Source: Paraburkholderia domus
Lineage (GTDB): Bacteria; Pseudomonadota; Gammaproteobacteria; Burkholderiales; Burkholderiaceae
Length of the DNA stretch: 64,000 bases
Direction of reading: 5' to 3'
Assembly (NCBI RefSeq): GCF_905220705.1
Contig: NZ_CAJNAT010000005.1
Span: 124,001-188,000 of the forward strand
The position numbers and the translations under genes were made by a program. Of this stretch, positions 61,200 through 64,000 are shown one piece after another. A model generated the notes under the pieces. It saw nothing but the letters and a program-made list of their open reading frames with translations, did not search any database and was not told the DNA's origin. Every line of letters begins with the position of its first letter. Positions within the stretch are counted from its first letter, which is position 1.

Positions 61200-61595
61200 T
61201 TACCAGTTTTCCCGTTTCTTTTTGGTCGTGATTGCCCCAAGGGGTTGCTTCGAACTCGACGCCTTCTGAGTTCGGCCTGAGCGGTTGGCGACCGACGGAG
61301 ATTTCGCTTTCTTGGCGGCGGGGACGTGTCGTTGAAGTTTCGGCGTCTCGGCCTGCACGGGTTTATTGCCGGGCGCGGACGACGCCTGACTCATATGCAA
61401 CTCCACGTTCAGCAAGCGCATGACCTTAAAGAGCCGCTCGACGCTTGCCGATGCCGGATTGGCTTCCAGTTGCGCGTAGCTTTGCTGCGTGATGCCTAGC
61501 AATTCGGCCAGTGCAGCTTGTGTGAGTCCCGCGGACTTGCGAAAGCCCAGCAGAATGGGGCGGAGCTGACTTAGCGTCTTGATAGCGTAATCCAT
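61200..61595 (-). CDS. hipB: Second HipB-type antitoxin
   Basis: 131 residues. Xre-type HTH at 23-45 (GLTQAALAELLGITQQSYAQLE), then a basic, Ser/Lys-rich tail ending KKKRENW. Upstream lie two ACAGT/CTGT dyads that it probably binds. Coupled to hipA2 by a 2-nt gap, as expected for toxin-antitoxin operons. Confidence 0.85.
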   Translation of the reverse strand: MDYAIKTLSQLRPILLGFRKSAGLTQAALAELLGITQQSYAQLEANPASASVERLFKVMRLLNVELHMSQASSAPGNKPVQAETPKLQRHVPAAKKAKSPSVANRSGRTQKASSSKQPLGAITTKKKRENW

Positions 61596-61640
61596 CGGAT
61601 TTTCTTCAGGCTCGTACAGTCTTTGGATTGTAACATATAA

Positions 61641-61685
61641 ATACAGTCAATAAACTGTAAATAAAATAAACAGTCTATAGGCTGT
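61641..61685 (-). promoter_or_regulatory. Tandem operator dyads of the second hipBA
   Basis: TACAGT-CAATAA-ACTGTA (61641-61658) and ACAG-N8-CTGT (61669-61684) lie 27 bp apart centre to centre in AT-rich DNA, 45-90 bp before the hipB start. The pattern is that of dimeric HTH antitoxin operators. Confidence 0.65.
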
Positions 61686-61792
61686 ATGTGTAATTTACAA
61701 CTTAAAGCCTGTTAAGATGGAGCGCGAAGCCAACCGATGAACAGGAATTCCCGGAAGCGCGAATAGCCGTAGTCCGCTTCACTCTCGTCCCT

Positions 61793-61822
61793 AGCACCTC
61801 CAGCACCTCCAGCACCTCCAGC
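61793..61822. repeat. Short tandem repeat AGCACCTCC x 3.3
   Basis: Unit AGCACCTCC starts at 61793, 61802 and 61811, then AGC. About 50 bp before the flavin reductase ATG; could vary in copy number. Confidence 0.85.
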
Positions 61823-61874
61823 GCGTCTGCGGTATAAATACCTCCCGCCTCACCCGCAAACCCCAACACAAACC

Positions 61875-62486
61875 ATGTCCCACTACTTCTACGACCCCGC
61901 TGCCGGTCACGGCCTCCCGCATGACCCGTTCAAGGCCATCGTCGCCCCACGCCTGATCGGCTGGATTTCCTCACGCGCCACCGACGGCACCCTGAACTTG
62001 GCGCCCTACAGCTTCTTCGGCGCGTTCGCCAGCTTCCCGCCGATCATTGGCTTCTGCAGTGAGGGCCGTAAAGACAGCGTCGCCAACATCGAAGCGACCG
62101 GCGAATTCGTCTGGAATCTCGCCTCCAAGCCGCTCGCCGAGCAGATGAACCGCTCCTCAGCGCCAGTTCCATCCCACGTCGACGAATTCGAACTCGCCGG
62201 TCTTACACCGGCGCCGGGCCGCAACGTTGCCGTGCCGCATGTCGCCGAATCGCCGGCCGCGCTCGAATGCAAGCTGCTGCAAGTGGTCCGTCTGCATACG
62301 CTCGACGGCAAGCCAATGGACAACTACCTGTCGCTGGGGCAAGTGGTCGGCGTCCACATCAACGAGACCTATCTGAAAGACGGCCTGTTCGACACCCACG
62401 CCGCGCAGCCGATCATGCGTGCCGGCTACCGCGCGGACTACGCGCAAATCGGCGAGATGTTCCAGATGTTCCGCCCGACCGCATAA
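61875..62486 (+). CDS. Flavin reductase-domain protein
   Basis: 203 residues. FMN-binding split barrel of the flavin reductase-like group: PHDPFKAIVAPRLIGWISS, SFFGAFASFPPIIGF, VANIEATGEFVWNLAS. Likely FMN-dependent; either a reductase partner or a flavin-dependent oxidoreductase. It is followed by a cupin gene 170 bp on; together they may form an aromatic or ester catabolic pair, but no oxygenase is near. Confidence 0.82.
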   Translation: MSHYFYDPAAGHGLPHDPFKAIVAPRLIGWISSRATDGTLNLAPYSFFGAFASFPPIIGFCSEGRKDSVANIEATGEFVWNLASKPLAEQMNRSSAPVPSHVDEFELAGLTPAPGRNVAVPHVAESPAALECKLLQVVRLHTLDGKPMDNYLSLGQVVGVHINETYLKDGLFDTHAAQPIMRAGYRADYAQIGEMFQMFRPTA

Positions 62487-62656
62487 GCACCCAAAGCGTT
62501 TGAAGCACCTCGCGCCGCGCAATGCGGCGCGGCACCTATCTGATCGCCTCCACGACACGCAAAGCCGGATCCCCGCAAACTGGCCCGCTTGATGCTTGCA
62601 ACCGACGCTCCAACGCGTCGTTTTCAACTGCCGGCTCACTCAAGAGGAGCGCGATC

Positions 62657-63091
62657 ATGTCCACCGAATTCGCCACGCAGTTCAGCCATGTCCGTCCGCA
62701 AGACACGTCCTACGTGGATCAGGGCCTACGCGACTTTTTTCTTTACCGGGATTTAGGCATCGCGCAAGCAACCGGCGGCAAGGTACTCGCGCAACTCGTC
62801 AAAGCGAATCACGCACCAGAGCAAGGCACCGGCTGGCACCGTCATGAGGCCGATTTCCACATTGTGATCATGTTGAAGGGCTGGGCGCGCTTTATGTATG
62901 GCGACAAGGAGACGCTCGTTGCCGCCGGCGATTGTGTACATCAGGCGCCGGGCATCGTCCACTATCTGTTCGATTACTCAGAAGATATGGAGTACATCGA
63001 AATTGTTTCGCCGGCCGATTTCAAATCGATTGAAGTCGAAGGTCCGTGCGAAGTGCCGGCGGTGCAGCCGTGGAAGAGCGTCCCCGCTTGA
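62657..63091 (+). CDS. Cupin-domain protein
   Basis: 144 residues; ATG 62657 with AGAGGAG upstream. A single cupin barrel with GTGWHRHEADFHIVIMLKG motif 1 (metal ligands His, His, Glu/His) and GDCVHQAPGIVHYLF motif 2. Could be a small dioxygenase-like or regulatory metal protein. Co-oriented with the flavin reductase gene. Confidence 0.82.
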   Translation: MSTEFATQFSHVRPQDTSYVDQGLRDFFLYRDLGIAQATGGKVLAQLVKANHAPEQGTGWHRHEADFHIVIMLKGWARFMYGDKETLVAAGDCVHQAPGIVHYLFDYSEDMEYIEIVSPADFKSIEVEGPCEVPAVQPWKSVPA

Positions 63092-63229
63092 CCAGCGGAA
63101 CTGCGCCACGGCGCCCGCATAACGAGGCCGCATGCGGCATGCACAGAGAGCTGCCGAGTCATCGGCGCATGCGGCCGCCTGAAGAAACGGCGACGTTCGC
63201 GCATGCGGCTACCCGAGAAGACGAACAGC

Positions 63230-64000
63230 TTATTGCGTCGCGGGTGGCCGTCGTCGCGGCGCCGGTGACGCCTGCTGAGGCTTGGCGGCGCCTCCGGAGC
63301 CAGCTCCGTTCGGCGTGGCAGTCGCGGCGCTGGTATCTATCTCGACTTCAACCACCGCCGCAGCAGCAGGCGCAGCTGGTATCACCTCAGAAGCCGCGGC
63401 CACCGATACCGGCTTGATAGTCCGCGCCCGCGAACTCACCACCACCGCGCGCGGCTCGTTGTCGTAAATCACCGCCCGTACGCGCGGATAAATCTGCCGC
63501 TCCCACCGATGTCCATTGAACACGCCATAGTGCCCCACACCGGTCTGCACATGATGCGTCTTCAGATACGGCCGCAACTTGTCGCACATATCCTGCGCCG
63601 CGAGCGTCTGCCCAACCGCGCAGATATCGTCCTTTTCGCCCTCAACGGTCAGCAGCGCCGTGCGGCGGATCTTCGAAGGCTCTACCAGCCGCCCCTCTAC
63701 TTCGAGCTCATGCAACGGCAACGCGTGCCGCTGAAAAACCGTATCGACGGTCTCCAGATAGAAATCGGCCGTCAGATCCATTGTCGCGAAGTATTCTTCG
63801 TAGAAAGTGTGGATCGTGTCGGCCTTCGCCGGATCGCCTTTGGCGCGTTCGTAATGCATGGTCTCGAACGAGTCGAGATGGCGGCCGAGGTTCATCGACA
63901 TAAACGCGGTCAGTTGCACGAAGCCAGGATACACGCGACGGTGCGCGCCCGCGAAACCGAACGGTACCGCGCTGATCAGGTTCTGCTCGAACCACTCGAT
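63230..64000 (-). CDS. phaZ: C-terminal part of intracellular PHB depolymerase (phaZ), cut by the right edge
   Basis: 256 residues visible; the frame runs out of the window. The end of an alpha/beta-hydrolase: EWFEQNLISAVPFGF near the edge, DTVFQRHALPLHELEVEGRLV, TALLTVEGEKDDICAVGQT, then the catalytic-His region VQTGVGHYGVFNGHRWERQIYPRV. These match intracellular PHB depolymerases of Cupriavidus and Burkholderia. A low-complexity Ala/Pro/Val tail of about 75 residues follows the usual end, an odd extension. The nucleophile Cys or Ser lies outside the window. Confidence 0.85.
   Translation of the reverse strand: MEWFEQNLISAVPFGFAGAHRRVYPGFVQLTAFMSMNLGRHLDSFETMHYERAKGDPAKADTIHTFYEEYFATMDLTADFYLETVDTVFQRHALPLHELEVEGRLVEPSKIRRTALLTVEGEKDDICAVGQTLAAQDMCDKLRPYLKTHHVQTGVGHYGVFNGHRWERQIYPRVRAVIYDNEPRAVVVSSRARTIKPVSVAAASEVIPAAPAAAAVVEVEIDTSAATATPNGAGSGGAAKPQQASPAPRRRPPATQ

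Noticed and set aside
61793..61822. Repeat array as a CRISPR
   Set aside because: Unit is 9 bp with no spacers; a simple tandem repeat.

Overview
The window reads as a Burkholderiales chromosome segment, most likely Paraburkholderia. The reasons are high GC, dense Ala/Arg-rich genes, an H-NS-type protein ending in the usual betaproteobacterial DNA-binding motif, a DUF3563 protein, an intracellular PHB depolymerase, a Fae-like protein and a non-phosphorylative sugar operon. No tRNA, rRNA, CRISPR array, integrase or intact insertion sequence was seen.

Layout. 1-8.8 kb: small unknowns, a LysE exporter, a YcaQ-type DNA glycosylase, a cNMP-domain flavoprotein beside a DedA-rhodanese fusion, and a PAS chemoreceptor. 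9.1-12.7 kb: a large hybrid sensor kinase. 12.7-15.9 kb: a GntP permease divergent from a sigma-54 activator, with a good sigma-54 promoter in front of the permease. 16-24 kb: lipoprotein, class C-type hydrolase, H-NS protein, then a Fae homologue with aldo-keto reductase, aldehyde dehydrogenase and MFS transporter. 24.4-29.8 kb: a chaperone-usher fimbrial operon. 30.1-31.7 kb: prfC.

31.9-36.4 kb is the clearest accessory region. It holds an unknown gene with an odd leader, an orphan fimbrial protein, and a hipBA module lying between two 90-bp direct repeats of the 3' end of a lysR gene. 36.3-40.6 kb carries that lysR, a degenerate Pat-like acetyltransferase and an unknown gene. 40.7-50.8 kb is an IclR regulator and a nine-gene operon predicted to import L-fucose (or a similar 6-deoxy sugar or aldose) and oxidise it through lactone, aldonate, 2-keto-3-deoxy and 2,4-diketo acids to two C3 acids; its dehydratase is a two-part UxaA-type enzyme. 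50.9-64 kb: thioesterase, chemoreceptor, cold-shock protein, AGE-family epimerase, MgtC-like protein, membrane protein, DUF3563 protein, hydroxyacyl-CoA dehydrogenase, a second hipBA, flavin reductase plus cupin, and the 3' end of phaZ.

Main leads: (i) the hipBA module between duplicated lysR 3' ends; (ii) a shared 25-bp response-regulator-like element upstream of two separate fimbrial genes; (iii) the UxaA-type dehydratase in the fucose-type operon; (iv) the sigma-54 promoter of the GntP permease; (v) the Fae gene cluster. Family names are from reading protein motifs by eye; no database search was run.
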